Made by a program: the position numbers and the translations under genes. Source: Colwellia sp. 39_35_sub15_T18 (GTDB lineage: Bacteria > Pseudomonadota > Gammaproteobacteria > Enterobacterales > Alteromonadaceae). Taken from it: DNA of 64,000 nt. The stretch is from positions 26,711 through 90,710 of the forward strand of contig MAAE01000046.1 of the NCBI GenBank assembly GCA_002162675.1. The letters are read 5' to 3'. The notes beneath the pieces are model-generated. The model did no database searches, was not told where the DNA came from, and saw only the letters and a list, made by a program, of their open reading frames with translations. Shown in pieces: positions 1 through 9,849 of this stretch (its first letter is position 1; each line of letters opens with the position of its first letter).

Positions 1-2
1 TT

Positions 3-848
3 ATTGAGCATGGCTATGGCAAAGTTGATTATATTTACCAGCCAGTAGAGCGAAGTCTAATGTTGAGTAAGGCCATGCTATTTTTGGGATTATGGCAGAG
101 CAGAAATAAACTCAAACTAGCTAAGAAGGACTTTCAGGATTTTGCTTATGCCGCTGCTCATGATATCAAGGCGCCATTACGTCATATACAATTTTTTTCA
201 GAAGCGGTACTTGAAGATAATATTGACAAGCTTAGTGATGAGTCTTGTCAGCACTTAGAATACGTGAGCAAAGGCGCTGAACGACTAAAAATTCTTATCG
301 ATAATTTACAACTTTACGCTGAGGTAGATGCGAGGCCACTGGCTGTTAATGCTGTCGACCTTAATCGTGTTATGGCGTATGTCGCCGATGATTTGGCGGA
401 TAGCATTGAAAAATCAGGGGCACAATTAGAGGTAAATGAACTGCCGCTAGTGAAAGGCGACAATAATCAACTTCATCAAGTGCTATTCAATATTATTAGC
501 AATGCTTTAAAATACAATAAAGTCGGTGTTGCCCCTATTATTAAACTCAGTAGTCAGGCAGTCACAAATCAGGTGAATAAAAAACGAGTAATAAAAAATT
601 CAATGTCATCAACCGAAAATATGGTACAAATTGTTATCGAAGACAATGGTATTGGTTTTGATAACTCTCACCATGATAAGATTTTTTTGCCCTTTCAAAG
701 GCTTGTTACTCGGGACGAATATGAAGGTTCGGGAATAGGATTAAGTACGGTAAAGAAAATTTTAGCTCGACATGGTGGTGCTATTACTGCAAAAAGCAAT
801 GCCAATATAGGATCAACGTTTATTGTTACATTACCCTCTGCCATATAA
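3..848 (+). CDS. Receiver-linked sensor histidine kinase, 5' end outside window
   Basis: The reading frame is open from the first bases of the window, so the ATG at 60 is internal and the gene starts to the left. The residues before that ATG (GYGKVDYIYQPVE) look like the last strand and helix of a response-regulator receiver domain, where KPV is usual. A short linker follows, then a HisKA helix with the phospho-acceptor His in AAHDIKAPL, then a HATPase domain with an N box (NIISNALKY), a G1 box (EDNGIGF) and a G2 box (GSGIGLSTVKKI). It is probably a soluble REC-HisKA-HATPase kinase that takes input through its receiver. It precedes the TorT-like gene by 85 bp in the same direction, so it may belong to the same signalling locus. 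The domain call is firm; the signal is unknown. Confidence 0.85.
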   Translation: MEHGYGKVDYIYQPVERSLMLSKAMLFLGLWQSRNKLKLAKKDFQDFAYAAAHDIKAPLRHIQFFSEAVLEDNIDKLSDESCQHLEYVSKGAERLKILIDNLQLYAEVDARPLAVNAVDLNRVMAYVADDLADSIEKSGAQLEVNELPLVKGDNNQLHQVLFNIISNALKYNKVGVAPIIKLSSQAVTNQVNKKRVIKNSMSSTENMVQIVIEDNGIGFDNSHHDKIFLPFQRLVTRDEYEGSGIGLSTVKKILARHGGAITAKSNANIGSTFIVTLPSAI

Positions 849-933
849 TAAAGGGCAAATAATAAATGACCAATGAATGTTGTGTTTGGCTAATTTAAGC
901 ATATCACTCAAAAGTATAGGGAATAATTAATTT

Positions 934-2178
934 ATGGATAACAAAAAATTACTATTATATAAGCCTATCATGGGCGGTTTGTTGGCTTTATTGTTGGCTA
1001 GCTACACAAATGCTTTATTTGCTACAGAACTGCCAACTCAGGTAAAAAGTTATTACGGTAGTTATGATGTTGAACATAAACAAGCTGGAAAACCTGCTCC
1101 TAGTCTATCCCAACCCGTTATTGAACATTGGCTTTCGCCCCAAAAGGCAAATAAACCTTATAACATAGCTGTTCTTTTTCCTCATCTGAAAGATCCATTT
1201 TGGGTGGCGGTAGATCATGGTGTTTTTAAGCAGGCACAACAATATGGTATTGGCGCTGAATTGTTTTTAGCTGGCGGTTATCGAAACCTTGGTCGACAAG
1301 TGACTCAGCTTGAAACTATATTACGTGATAAAGACAAATATGACGGTATTATTATCGGCGCAGTACAGTTTAAAAAAAGTAAATTAGAGCATATTTACAA
1401 GAGACTATCAGAGGCTAATATTCCTATTATTTCTGTTGTTAATGATAGTTATACGCCAACAATTAATGCAAAGTCACTTGTTTCTTGGGAAGAACTTGGC
1501 TTTCAAGCGGGTAAGTATTTGGTTAGCCATGCTCAAGGTAAAAAGGTCAAGGTATTGGTGCTACCGGGCCCTAAAGGAACGGGTTGGGCACCCGATAGTT
1601 TTAATGGTTTTAAAGATGCGCTAGCTCAGCAAAAAGATCAACATAACATTGAGCTTTTACCAACTATTTGGGGAGATACCGGAGATAGAACCCAAAGGCA
1701 TTTATTAAATTTTATTTTAGAAAAGCATCATAATATAGACTACTTGGTCGGCAATGCTATTGCTGTTAATGCCTTGCTTACGAAAGGGCCAAATGGCGAA
1801 ATCCCCCCCATTGAAAAGTTCAATAATGCACACCCCAACATAAAGGCTATTTCAACTTACATTATTCAAGACGTATATGATCATATTGTTGCCGGTAAGG
1901 TGTTGGCCTCTTCAACAGATTTGATGAGACAGCAGGGGCAAATAGCAATAGATATGATGATTAGGTTACTTAATGGAGAAAGAATTGACGATAAAACAGT
2001 TAGAGCAGGTGGTGAGATCCCTTTTCGCACCGGGCCAATTGTACCAATAATATCGAATGAAAACATAAATCAATGGTCTTATGAATATTTATTTGGCGAG
2101 CGAAACTTTAAAGCTATGCACTATTTAAAAGCTGATTACCTTTTGTTTAATGAACGGAGTAATAGTAATGGTCAGTAA
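934..2178 (+). CDS. TorT-like periplasmic binding protein
   Basis: A 414-residue exported protein. The N-terminus has a hydrophobic segment (about residues 13-29) ending near an ALFA-T cleavage-like site. The body is a type I periplasmic-binding fold: NIAVLFPHLKDPFWVAVDHG at about residues 77-96, then AGGYRNLGRQVTQLE, is the hallmark of TorT, the periplasmic partner of the TMAO sensor TorS. The gene overlaps the start of the following histidine kinase, so the protein probably binds a small ligand and presents it to that kinase. No tor reductase genes are in the window, so TMAO as ligand is not shown. The family call is good; the ligand is unknown. Confidence 0.8.
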   Translation: MDNKKLLLYKPIMGGLLALLLASYTNALFATELPTQVKSYYGSYDVEHKQAGKPAPSLSQPVIEHWLSPQKANKPYNIAVLFPHLKDPFWVAVDHGVFKQAQQYGIGAELFLAGGYRNLGRQVTQLETILRDKDKYDGIIIGAVQFKKSKLEHIYKRLSEANIPIISVVNDSYTPTINAKSLVSWEELGFQAGKYLVSHAQGKKVKVLVLPGPKGTGWAPDSFNGFKDALAQQKDQHNIELLPTIWGDTGDRTQRHLLNFILEKHHNIDYLVGNAIAVNALLTKGPNGEIPPIEKFNNAHPNIKAISTYIIQDVYDHIVAGKVLASSTDLMRQQGQIAIDMMIRLLNGERIDDKTVRAGGEIPFRTGPIVPIISNENINQWSYEYLFGERNFKAMHYLKADYLLFNERSNSNGQ

Positions 2179-3640
2179 GCTAAAGTGGACGGATTCTCTT
2201 GCTGCTAAATTATTAGTTAAGGTTTTTCAGTATTATATTTTCGTCACCATTATAGTGACAATTGCTCACATGATGATGGATTTTTCGTTTACTAAAGATG
2301 TTATCGAAGAGGATTTGAAAGTATTTCATACATCCTTTGAACCCGGTTTAAGTGTTGCTTTATGGAACCAAGAAGAGGAAGCATTACAGGCCAGTTTACA
2401 GGCTATATATCATGTGCCACAAATTGAAGGCGCTAAAATAGTTGATGAGAATGGTGTCTTTGTTACGGCTATCGGACGTGTGATTACTGAATCAGGAGCA
2501 ATAGAATCTTATAACCCAACAACGCGATCTTTGGACGGTTTTACACAAAATAGCACCGATAACTCAGTACAAAGTTTATTTTTCTACGCAAATAATATAT
2601 ATCATCTTGAAGACGGAACAAATTACCACGTTGGACAGTTAATTCTTTATTCTTCAGACAGCATTGTTTTTTCACAAGTTCAATACGGGTACCTTTTTAT
2701 TATTATAAACTCAATAATAAAAACCGCGGCGTTGTGGCTTATTGTACTTTGGCAAAGCAAACCGCTCATTTATGAACCGCTTAAAAAAATTGCTGAGAAA
2801 TTAAAATCACAAGACCCGGATAGCTTAAAAGTACTGACTTTTGAAATTGAAAAGACTGAAAACTCAGAGCTTTTATTACTTAAAACATCTTTAAATAAAA
2901 TTTTTAACATGTTATCTCTCTCGTTTGAAGAAAGAGACCGAGCCTTAGCAGTGGTAAATATGAGAAATGAAGAACTCTCTCAGTTTTCTTATCGAACATC
3001 TCACGACTTAAAAGCACCATTAGTTACGGTTAGAGGGCTTTCTAACGCTATTATTGAAGATGTTGATGATGGCGATTATGACGAAGTTAAAAAAAATGCC
3101 ATTAAAATTGGTGAGTTTGTCAAAAAGTTGGAGGATTTGGTCACCGATATTCTTAACCTAGCGCGAGCTGATTTAGAGGTTAGTGAAAAAGAGCACGTTG
3201 ACTTTAACGAGGTTGTTGTACAAATCAAAGAAAGATTAGCGGGCACTTATATTAATAGCGAGGTTAAAATTGATGTTGATATTGATCCCTCAGTAAGTCT
3301 GTATATTTCAAAAACAAGGATTTCTCAAGTCCTTGAAAACCTTGTTTCTAACTCAATAAAATATCGTGATAACAATAAATCGGCTCAGTTTGTAAAAATT
3401 AGTATCGCTAGCAGAGATGATTCGATTATAGTAAAAGTCGAAGACAATGGCATTGGTATCCCCTTAAAGTTTCAAGAAAATGTGTTCAGTATGTTTCAGA
3501 GGTTTCACCCTCATATTTCTTATGGTAGTGGCTTGGGAATGTACATTGTTAAAAAGCATCTTGATAGTATGTCAGCCGAGATAAATTTGGTGAGTTCAAA
3601 CAATGGAACGTGCATTGAAATGGCGTTTTTAAATGATTAA
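2168..3640 (+). CDS. Membrane sensor histidine kinase, partner of the TorT-like protein
   Basis: I chose the ATG at 2168 (MVSKLKW) because GGAG at 2156-2159 sits at a normal distance; the ATG at 2150 has no such site. The protein has a first membrane segment near residues 18-40, a periplasmic sensor region of about 130 residues, and a second membrane segment near 170-195. The HisKA helix has the acceptor His at about residue 279 (SHDLKAPL). The HATPase domain has an N box (NLVSNSIKY), EDNGIGIP and GSGLGMYIVKKH. The start overlaps the end of the TorT-like gene by 11 bp, so the two are translationally coupled. There is no receiver domain; the separate regulator downstream, 9 bp away, is the likely phosphate acceptor. 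Confidence 0.86.
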   Translation: MVSKLKWTDSLAAKLLVKVFQYYIFVTIIVTIAHMMMDFSFTKDVIEEDLKVFHTSFEPGLSVALWNQEEEALQASLQAIYHVPQIEGAKIVDENGVFVTAIGRVITESGAIESYNPTTRSLDGFTQNSTDNSVQSLFFYANNIYHLEDGTNYHVGQLILYSSDSIVFSQVQYGYLFIIINSIIKTAALWLIVLWQSKPLIYEPLKKIAEKLKSQDPDSLKVLTFEIEKTENSELLLLKTSLNKIFNMLSLSFEERDRALAVVNMRNEELSQFSYRTSHDLKAPLVTVRGLSNAIIEDVDDGDYDEVKKNAIKIGEFVKKLEDLVTDILNLARADLEVSEKEHVDFNEVVVQIKERLAGTYINSEVKIDVDIDPSVSLYISKTRISQVLENLVSNSIKYRDNNKSAQFVKISIASRDDSIIVKVEDNGIGIPLKFQENVFSMFQRFHPHISYGSGLGMYIVKKHLDSMSAEINLVSSNNGTCIEMAFLND

Positions 3641-3649
3641 GAGGTAAAA

Positions 3650-4099
3650 ATGAGCCGTATTCCTGTAATGATCATCGATGATGAATATACCGATAGATAT
3701 TTGCTTAAGCGTATCTTGAAAAAATCGAGTAAGGTTGGAGAAATCTTTGAGGCTGAGAATGGTCAAGAAGCATTAGATTTTCTAACCGCTTATGATGATA
3801 ACTTGAAAAAATTTCCTAATGAATTTCCGCCCTTATTTATATTTCTAGATATAAATATGCATATTATGAATGGTTTCGAATTTCTTGAACAGTTTGCTAA
3901 ATTGAGAAATGTTGAAGATATTTATAAAATATGTGTTTTTACTATGTTTACTTCTTCAGAACGGCTTGAAGACAAAGAAAAGGCCGATCAATACGATTTT
4001 GTTAAAGGTTTTATTTCTAAGGGAACTTTTTCAGTAGCATCACTGGAAAAATTAATTAACGAGCATCTTTCACATATAAGTACAAAACATAAAATTTAG
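3650..4099 (+). CDS. CheY-like single-domain response regulator
   Basis: 149 residues, essentially one receiver domain with no output domain. The acidic pair D10-D11 (IIDDEYTD), the phospho-acceptor D67 (FLDINMHIMNG), the switch Thr region (VFTMFTSS) and the conserved Lys (FISKG) are visible. The long insert before the acceptor strand resembles Rcp1-type regulators, which pair with phytochrome-like kinases. It starts 9 bp after the kinase gene, so it is probably that kinase's acceptor. With no DNA-binding domain, it must act by protein contact or phosphorelay. Confidence 0.87.
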   Translation: MSRIPVMIIDDEYTDRYLLKRILKKSSKVGEIFEAENGQEALDFLTAYDDNLKKFPNEFPPLFIFLDINMHIMNGFEFLEQFAKLRNVEDIYKICVFTMFTSSERLEDKEKADQYDFVKGFISKGTFSVASLEKLINEHLSHISTKHKI

Positions 4100-4157
4100 G
4101 CGGTCAAGCATTATTGACTGCTCACTAGCCCTAGACATTGACGGAATTGACATTTTA

Positions 4158-5237
4158 ATGAGTTTTACCAAGAAATACCTCCATTTATTAACGCTGCTTT
4201 TTCCTATACTGCTTTTAGGATGTGGTGGTGGCAGTTCTACTAGTGGAGCCAGTGAGAGCAGTATTACACCAAGTTTAATAGAGATTGAAGCTGATATAAG
4301 CAGCAACTTAGACGCTTATAATACCAATGTAGATTTTACCCTTTATGTTAAGTCTAACCAGCTAAAAGCATTTGTTTATAGTACCGGGGACTCTAATGAA
4401 TTTGTGTCTTATGCTTCGGGTTCAACGTCAAAATTGGTGGCGTCAGTCATTATTTTATCTCTGGTCAATGAGGGCATATTATCACTTGAGGATAGTCCAC
4501 AAAACTATATTCCTTCGTGGCCAAGCACAGGCAACCTTGCCGCTATTAAATTAAAACATTTACTGAGTTTTACTTCTGGTTTATCTGAAGCACCTTTATG
4601 CGTTTATACCGCCAACGCTAATTTTGAAACATGTGTAGACAATATCGCCAGTGCCAATAGCCTTGCTTCGGTAGCTGGTAACGAGTTTTATTACTCGCCA
4701 TCTCATTTGCAGGTTGCTGGATTGATGGCTGTTAAGGCGTCGGGGAGTACCTCATGGCAGTCGGTATTTGAACAGTTTCAATCAAAAACAGGTTTGTTTT
4801 TAAACTCAATATATGATTTGCCTTCGGTTAGCAATCCTCGGCTTGCTGGCGGTATGCATTGGACTGCCGATGATTATATGTTGTTTTTAGAGGCGTTATA
4901 TAATAAGAGTATTTTAACACCTGCTCTTATCGAGCAATTAAGTTCGGATCAACTTGGTGATGCAGCCATTGGCAACTCTCCCGCCTTAAATCAACTTAAT
5001 GAAGACTGGCACTATGGTTACGGCGCTTGGCTTGAATGTCAGGGCAGCCCGTTTGATTGTACTCAAACAGAAAGAATATCATCCCCTGGCACTTATGGAG
5101 CTTATCCATTCATTGATTTTGAACATGGCTACTATGGTATTGTCGCTAGAGAAGGAGCGCAAGGAACTTTTCATGAAGGGATAGATTTATTTAGAGCTTT
5201 TTCGACAAGCTTGGAAGATTGGGCATCAATGAAGTAA
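4158..5237 (+). CDS. Lipoprotein serine hydrolase, beta-lactamase/esterase family
   Basis: 359 residues. The N-terminal segment LLFPILLLGCGGGSS is a lipoprotein signal with the lipobox Cys near residue 22. The body fits the beta-lactamase/class C esterase fold. The nucleophile motif SxxK is STSK near residue 93, followed by a helix ending in EGILSLEDSPQNYIPSWP and then the family signature IKLKHLLSFTSGL. YSPS near residue 177 stands where the catalytic YxN lies in relatives. True beta-lactamase activity is not implied; most lipoprotein members are esterases or peptidases of unknown substrate. It stands alone between the kinase operon and an intergenic stretch with hairpins. Confidence 0.78.
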   Translation: MSFTKKYLHLLTLLFPILLLGCGGGSSTSGASESSITPSLIEIEADISSNLDAYNTNVDFTLYVKSNQLKAFVYSTGDSNEFVSYASGSTSKLVASVIILSLVNEGILSLEDSPQNYIPSWPSTGNLAAIKLKHLLSFTSGLSEAPLCVYTANANFETCVDNIASANSLASVAGNEFYYSPSHLQVAGLMAVKASGSTSWQSVFEQFQSKTGLFLNSIYDLPSVSNPRLAGGMHWTADDYMLFLEALYNKSILTPALIEQLSSDQLGDAAIGNSPALNQLNEDWHYGYGAWLECQGSPFDCTQTERISSPGTYGAYPFIDFEHGYYGIVAREGAQGTFHEGIDLFRAFSTSLEDWASMK

Positions 5238-5576
5238 GTAGAGCAGCTTGAATTTAAACTTAAGTTTAATGAGTACCCTGTATTTTTAACAGAGCGTGGC
5301 GAAAATCTCGGGGGCTTGCCCCCGTGCTGAATAGTGTGAACTGGGCTAAACCTAGTCAGAGCTATCTAGCATTGGTGTTTTCAAGCTTCTATTAGCTTTA
5401 TCGCAAGCGATAAAAAACAACAACTAAAAAACTATTGGCATCTATTGATATAATATTTACTGATGTATTTTTGTACAATATTGAAAAATAGTAAAAAAAT
5501 GCTTGGAGATAAGTAAAATTGTGCTACTTTTAAATTGTAAGGGTAAGTTGTGTACAATAATAAAAAGGGGAACTTT
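5238..5576. other. Intergenic stretch with two short palindromes
   Basis: This 339-bp gap has no convincing gene. It contains a GC-rich hairpin at 5309-5324 (CGGGGGC, TT loop, GCCCCCG) and an AT-rich palindrome at 5397-5414 (TTTATCGC, AA, GCGATAAA). Neither is followed by a clear T-run on the plus strand, so neither is a classic terminator. They could be repetitive palindromes or mRNA-end structures. Confidence 0.5.
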
Positions 5577-6422
5577 ATGGCGACTGAAAATGCCTTATAT
5601 ACAATTTTAATGGAAAAAATAAAACAAGACGCGTTAGTGTTGCCCACTTTGCCAGAAGTAGCTTTAAAAGTAAGGCAAGCGGCAGATGATTCTGACATTA
5701 ACTTAGGTCAGATGGCAGATATTATCGCACAGGATCCCGCGCTATCGCTTGGCATGATCAAGGTCTCTAATAGTGCATTGTTAGGGCGAAGTGTTAAAGT
5801 TGAAACCGTTTCTCAAGCGGTTACTCGTATTGGTTTAAGACAAATTAAAAGTATCGCCACGGCAATGGCACTTGAGCAAGTATTTGTTTCAGAAAATGAC
5901 GTTGTAGCCATGTATATGAAGAAGTCATGGCGCAAAACCGTTGATATTGCATCTGTGGCGATTAGCCTGATGAGTTTATATCTAAAAGAGCATAAACATA
6001 CGCCGTTAACGCTAGATACAATTACCTTAGCCGCTTTGATTCATAATATTGGTGTCTTACCTATTTTGACTGAAGCAGAACAGCATCCAGACATTTTTGC
6101 TAATCCCACTTTTTTACAACAAGCGATTATTAAACTATCAGGTAAACTTGGTGGCACTATCAGCCGGGCTTGGGAGCTTTCAGACGAGCTAACGTTATTA
6201 GTTGAAAGCTGGAGTGATTTAACGGTATTGCCAAAAGAAGTGCACTATTTAGACTTTATTCGTGCCGGCGCTATTTATCATAACATCTTTAAAAATGAGT
6301 CAACGCAAGAAGTACTTTTAAATAGTTATGTAAAAAAAGGTGTTTTACCGACAGCAGACTTTATGCAGAGTGATGATTTTCAAGCTTTATGTGACGACGT
6401 TAAAGCTATGTTTACCTCGTAA
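5577..6422 (+). CDS. HDOD-domain signalling protein
   Basis: I chose the ATG at 5577 (MATENALYTIL) because AAAAGGGG lies just upstream; the GTG at 5550 would place that site inside the gene. The protein is one HDOD domain. The family signature appears as LPTLPEVALKVRQAADDSDINLGQMADIIAQDPALSLGMIKVSNSALLGR, written here only in part for its key residues. SQAVTRIGLRQIKSIATAMALEQVF and LAALIHNIGVLPIL follow. HDOD proteins lack metal-dependent phosphodiesterase activity and act in signal output, often beside chemotaxis or c-di-GMP proteins. It is a single gene ending in a strong terminator shared with epd. Confidence 0.85.
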   Translation: MATENALYTILMEKIKQDALVLPTLPEVALKVRQAADDSDINLGQMADIIAQDPALSLGMIKVSNSALLGRSVKVETVSQAVTRIGLRQIKSIATAMALEQVFVSENDVVAMYMKKSWRKTVDIASVAISLMSLYLKEHKHTPLTLDTITLAALIHNIGVLPILTEAEQHPDIFANPTFLQQAIIKLSGKLGGTISRAWELSDELTLLVESWSDLTVLPKEVHYLDFIRAGAIYHNIFKNESTQEVLLNSYVKKGVLPTADFMQSDDFQALCDDVKAMFTS

Positions 6423-6478
6423 CTCACACAACTTATATACCATAAAAATTATGTAATGTTTATCGAGTTATTAATGTT

Positions 6479-6506
6479 AAAAAACAGCTGGAAAGCTGTT
6501 TTTTTT
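6479..6506. terminator. Bidirectional Rho-independent terminator
   Basis: An 11-bp stem (AAAAAACAGCT at 6479-6489, AGCTGTTTTTT at 6494-6504) with a GGAA loop. It lies between the convergent HDOD gene and epd and has a U-run in both directions. Confidence 0.88.
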
Positions 6507-6508
6507 GT

Positions 6509-7531
6509 TTAAATAGTTAGCATTCTTTTTGCGGTATCTAACATTCTATTGGCAAACCCCCATTCATTATCGCACCACACTAACATTTTAACTAAGCGCT
6601 TATGGCTGACGCGGGTTTGGTTGCCATCAACAATACAAGAGTGTGGATCGTGATTAAAATCAGCCGAAACTAAAGGCTCCTCGGTATAGGATAAAATACC
6701 CTGTAAACCATTGCTCGCTAGCGTTTTACTTTGCGCTTCTTTAATGACTTGGTTTATATCTGCGATAGTAACATCTTGATTGACGGTAATGCTTAAATCC
6801 ATCGCCGTAACATTGAGTGTTGGTACACGAACCGCTATTGCTTCAAAGCGACTTTTGAATTTTGGTAAAATTCGTTCAATACCTAGGGCTAATTTAGTGT
6901 CAACTGGAATAATTGATTGGCTAGCTGCGCGTGAGCGACGTAGATCTGGGTGATAAGCATCAATAACTTGTTGATCATGCATTGATGAATGGATAGTGGT
7001 AATTGTGCCACTTTCAATGCCAAAAGCATCATCGAGTACCTTTATTACCGGTACAATGCAGTTTGTGGTACAAGAGCCATTTGAGACAATACGGTCATTA
7101 TTGCTAAGTTGTTGATGATTAATGCCATAAATAATGGTGGCATCAACATCATTACTGCCAGGGTGAGAAAATAAAACTTTTTTAGCACCTTGTTTTATAT
7201 GGGCTAAACCATCTGCTTTACTACCATATATGCCAGTACAATCCAGCACTATGTCTACTTGCTGTTTTTGCCATGGTAGCGCGGTTAAGTTGTCATAATG
7301 AGATAAAGCCACCTTATCCTGATTAATAAAAAGACTTTCATCTTTTAACTCAACAGGAAAAGCAAAACGACCGTGAGTGCTGTCGTATTTTAATAGATGG
7401 CTAATACCGCTAGCAGGGGCAAGGTCATTAATAGCAACTAAGTTGAATATATCGGTTTTGCTACGTTCATAAAGTGCTCTAGCAATGCTGCGTCCGATGC
7501 GACCAAAGCCGTTAATAGCAATATTTATCAT
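6509..7531 (-). CDS. epd: D-erythrose-4-phosphate dehydrogenase
   Basis: 340 residues of the GAPDH fold: Rossmann motif [15 protein letters not shown] at the N-terminus, the catalytic Cys in NGSCTTNC, and a C-terminal [14 protein letters not shown]. The run [20 protein letters not shown] marks the E4P dehydrogenase branch, whereas GAPDH has a different segment here. The enzyme oxidises erythrose 4-phosphate to 4-phosphoerythronate for pyridoxal-phosphate synthesis. It lies downstream of tkt on the same strand, which fits because transketolase makes erythrose 4-phosphate. The usual pgk and fba do not follow; a terminator abuts the stop codon. Confidence 0.92.
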   Translation of the reverse strand: MINIAINGFGRIGRSIARALYERSKTDIFNLVAINDLAPASGISHLLKYDSTHGRFAFPVELKDESLFINQDKVALSHYDNLTALPWQKQQVDIVLDCTGIYGSKADGLAHIKQGAKKVLFSHPGSNDVDATIIYGINHQQLSNNDRIVSNGSCTTNCIVPVIKVLDDAFGIESGTITTIHSSMHDQQVIDAYHPDLRRSRAASQSIIPVDTKLALGIERILPKFKSRFEAIAVRVPTLNVTAMDLSITVNQDVTIADINQVIKEAQSKTLASNGLQGILSYTEEPLVSADFNHDPHSCIVDGNQTRVSHKRLVKMLVWCDNEWGFANRMLDTAKRMLTI

Positions 7532-7579
7532 AAGTCTTTCATCAAAAAAGTGGGGACGAATCCCCTCCTAAAATGAATA

Positions 7580-7606
7580 GGGTGGACAATGTTTTATTGT
7601 CCACCC
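7580..7606 (-). promoter_or_regulatory. Perfect hairpin between tkt and epd
   Basis: An 11-bp perfect inverted repeat (GGGTGGACAAT at 7580-7590, ATTGTCCACCC at 7596-7606) with a 5-nt loop, 11 bp after the tkt stop. It has no U-run on the minus strand, so it looks more like a partial attenuator or mRNA-stabilising hairpin than a full terminator. Confidence 0.6.
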
Positions 7607-7616
7607 GCCCTGTTTT

Positions 7617-9605
7617 CTACAACGCGTTTACTGTGTTGACTACGTTATCGACAGTGAAACCAAAGTGTTCAAGTAACACATTGCCCGGAGCTGATTCGCC
7701 AAAGGTTGTCATGCCTACTACCGCACCATTTAAGCCAACATATTTAGCCCAAAAATCAACATGAGCCGCTTCAATCGCGACACGTTTTATCACACTTGCA
7801 GGCAATACTGATTCTTTATAATCGCTTGTTTGAGCATCAAAAACATTCGTCGATGGCATAGACACTACGCGAACTTTTTTACCTTGCGCTGTTAATGCCT
7901 TGGCAGATTCTACGGCTAATGCCACTTCTGATCCTGTGGCAATCAATATTATTTCAGCGCTGCCTTCGCAATCTTGTAAAACATAAGCGCCTTTTTCAAT
8001 ATCGCTCACTTGTGTTTGGTTGCGAACCATAGCAGGTAAACCTTGACGTGAAAAAATCAGTGCCGAAGGTGCCTTTTGATTTTGTACCGCTGATTTCCAG
8101 GCAACAGCAGACTCAGTAGCGTCACATGGACGCCACGTCGTTAAGTTTGGCGTAGTACGTAAATTAGTTAATTGCTCAATAGGTTGATGGGTTGGACCAT
8201 CTTCACCTTGACCAATTGAGTCATGGGTATAAACAAAAATATTTTGAATGCCCATCAGTGCCGACATACGCACGGCGTTGCGCGCATATTCCATGAACAT
8301 CATGAAAGTAGCACCGTAGTTAATGAAACCGCCATGCAGTGAAACACCGTTCATGATACCGCTCATACCAAACTCACGTACGCCGTAAAAAATATAGTTA
8401 CCTGCGGGATCAGTTTCAATACCTTTTGAACCCGACCATAATGTTAAGTTAGAGCCCGCTAAATCAGCAGAGCCACCTAACATTTCAGGTAATACTTTAC
8501 CAAAGGCTTCAATGGCATTTTGCGAGGCTTTACGTGAGGCAATATTTTCGCCGCTTTCATGGCATTCTTGAATGAAGGCATTGGCTTTTTCTTCAAAATC
8601 TTGCGGTAATTCACTTTTTACTACGCGGCGTTCAAATTCACTGGCAAGCTCAGGGTAGGCATCTTGATAAGCACTGAATTTTTCATTCCAACTCACTTGG
8701 CTGGCTTGGCCTTTTTCGTTTTGATCCCATTGACCATAAACGTTTTCTGGTACTTCAAACGGTGCATGCGACCAGTTTAAAAAGTCGCGTGTTGCTTGAA
8801 CTTCATCGTCACCTAGTGGTGCCCCATGACAATTATGCGTACCCGATTTATTCGGTGAACCAAAACCAATAATAGTTTTACAACAAATCATGCTTGGTTT
8901 GTCAGTAATTGACTTTGCTTCAATGATTGCTGCAGCAATAGCGTCACTGTTATGGCCATCAACACTTATGACGTGCCAGCCATAAGATTCAAAACGAGCC
9001 GGGGTATTGTCGGTAAACCAACCTTCAACGTGACCGTCAATAGAAATACCATTATCATCCCAAAAAGCAATTAACTTACCTAAACCTAAAGTACCCGCTA
9101 ATGAACAAACTTCATGAGAGATGCCTTCCATTAAACAGCCATCACCTAAGAAACAATAAGTGAAGTGATCAACTATATCGTGATTTTCGCGGTTAAACTG
9201 TGCCGCTAAGGTTTTTTCGGCAATAGCCATACCTACGGCATTAGAAATACCGGCACCAAGTGGGCCTGTGGTGGTTTCAACACCTGGTGTGTAACCATAT
9301 TCAGGATGACCAGGTGTCTTAGAATGTAATTGACGGAAGTTTTTTAAATCATCAATGGATAAGTCATAACCCGTTAAATGCAATAACGAATAAATGAGCA
9401 TTGAGCCATGACCGTTCGAAAGAATAAATCGATCACGATCAGCCCAGTTTGGATCACTCGGGTTATGTTTTAGAAAATCACGCCATAACACTTCGGCGAT
9501 ATCAGCCATGCCCATTGGGGCTCCAGGGTGTCCTGATTTTGCTTTTTGCACGGCATCCATGCTTAAAACGCGGATGGCATTGGCTAATTCTTGACGCGAC
9601 GACAT
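7617..9605 (-). CDS. tkt: Transketolase
   Basis: 662 residues, the full family length. Seen: the N-terminal [18 protein letters not shown], the thiamine-diphosphate motif GDGCLMEG running to [10 protein letters not shown], and the pyrimidine-domain segments [19 protein letters not shown] and [16 protein letters not shown]. The C-terminal domain carries [13 protein letters not shown] and a late FGESAP. The enzyme moves two-carbon units in the non-oxidative pentose phosphate pathway. GGAG lies 10 bp before the ATG. It is the first gene of a tkt-epd unit, and its 5' region holds a 14-bp palindrome. Confidence 0.95.
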   Translation of the reverse strand: MSSRQELANAIRVLSMDAVQKAKSGHPGAPMGMADIAEVLWRDFLKHNPSDPNWADRDRFILSNGHGSMLIYSLLHLTGYDLSIDDLKNFRQLHSKTPGHPEYGYTPGVETTTGPLGAGISNAVGMAIAEKTLAAQFNRENHDIVDHFTYCFLGDGCLMEGISHEVCSLAGTLGLGKLIAFWDDNGISIDGHVEGWFTDNTPARFESYGWHVISVDGHNSDAIAAAIIEAKSITDKPSMICCKTIIGFGSPNKSGTHNCHGAPLGDDEVQATRDFLNWSHAPFEVPENVYGQWDQNEKGQASQVSWNEKFSAYQDAYPELASEFERRVVKSELPQDFEEKANAFIQECHESGENIASRKASQNAIEAFGKVLPEMLGGSADLAGSNLTLWSGSKGIETDPAGNYIFYGVREFGMSGIMNGVSLHGGFINYGATFMMFMEYARNAVRMSALMGIQNIFVYTHDSIGQGEDGPTHQPIEQLTNLRTTPNLTTWRPCDATESAVAWKSAVQNQKAPSALIFSRQGLPAMVRNQTQVSDIEKGAYVLQDCEGSAEIILIATGSEVALAVESAKALTAQGKKVRVVSMPSTNVFDAQTSDYKESVLPASVIKRVAIEAAHVDFWAKYVGLNGAVVGMTTFGESAPGNVLLEHFGFTVDNVVNTVNAL

Positions 9606-9634
9606 ATTGGCTCCAGATCTACTTATTTTTGAAA

Positions 9635-9648
9635 AGGTATTAATACCT
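9635..9648. promoter_or_regulatory. 14-bp perfect palindrome in the tkt leader
   Basis: AGGTATTAATACCT lies 30 bp upstream of the tkt start codon. Its position and symmetry fit an operator for a dimeric repressor, but it could be chance in AT-rich DNA. The rest of the 9606-9849 gap shows nothing else I can support. Confidence 0.35.
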
Positions 9649-9849
9649 AAATTAATTGCGCGTATTTTCCCTTACCCAAGGGGTGATCGCAAATTAAATT
9701 GTGTTATTTGTTATATTTTTTTCACTACTATTGATTATTGAGTAACACATTCTTCATAAAGTCTGCTGGAGACATTTGGGTTAGCATAAAAAATAGTGCT
9801 AGTATTCTGGTAGAGATTATCCTTAATTCATTGATTAACTATAAAAATA

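Noticed and set aside
6509..7531. Glyceraldehyde-3-phosphate dehydrogenase (gapA) for the 6509-7531 gene
   Set aside because: The segment [15 protein letters not shown] and the tkt linkage point to the erythrose-4-phosphate branch.
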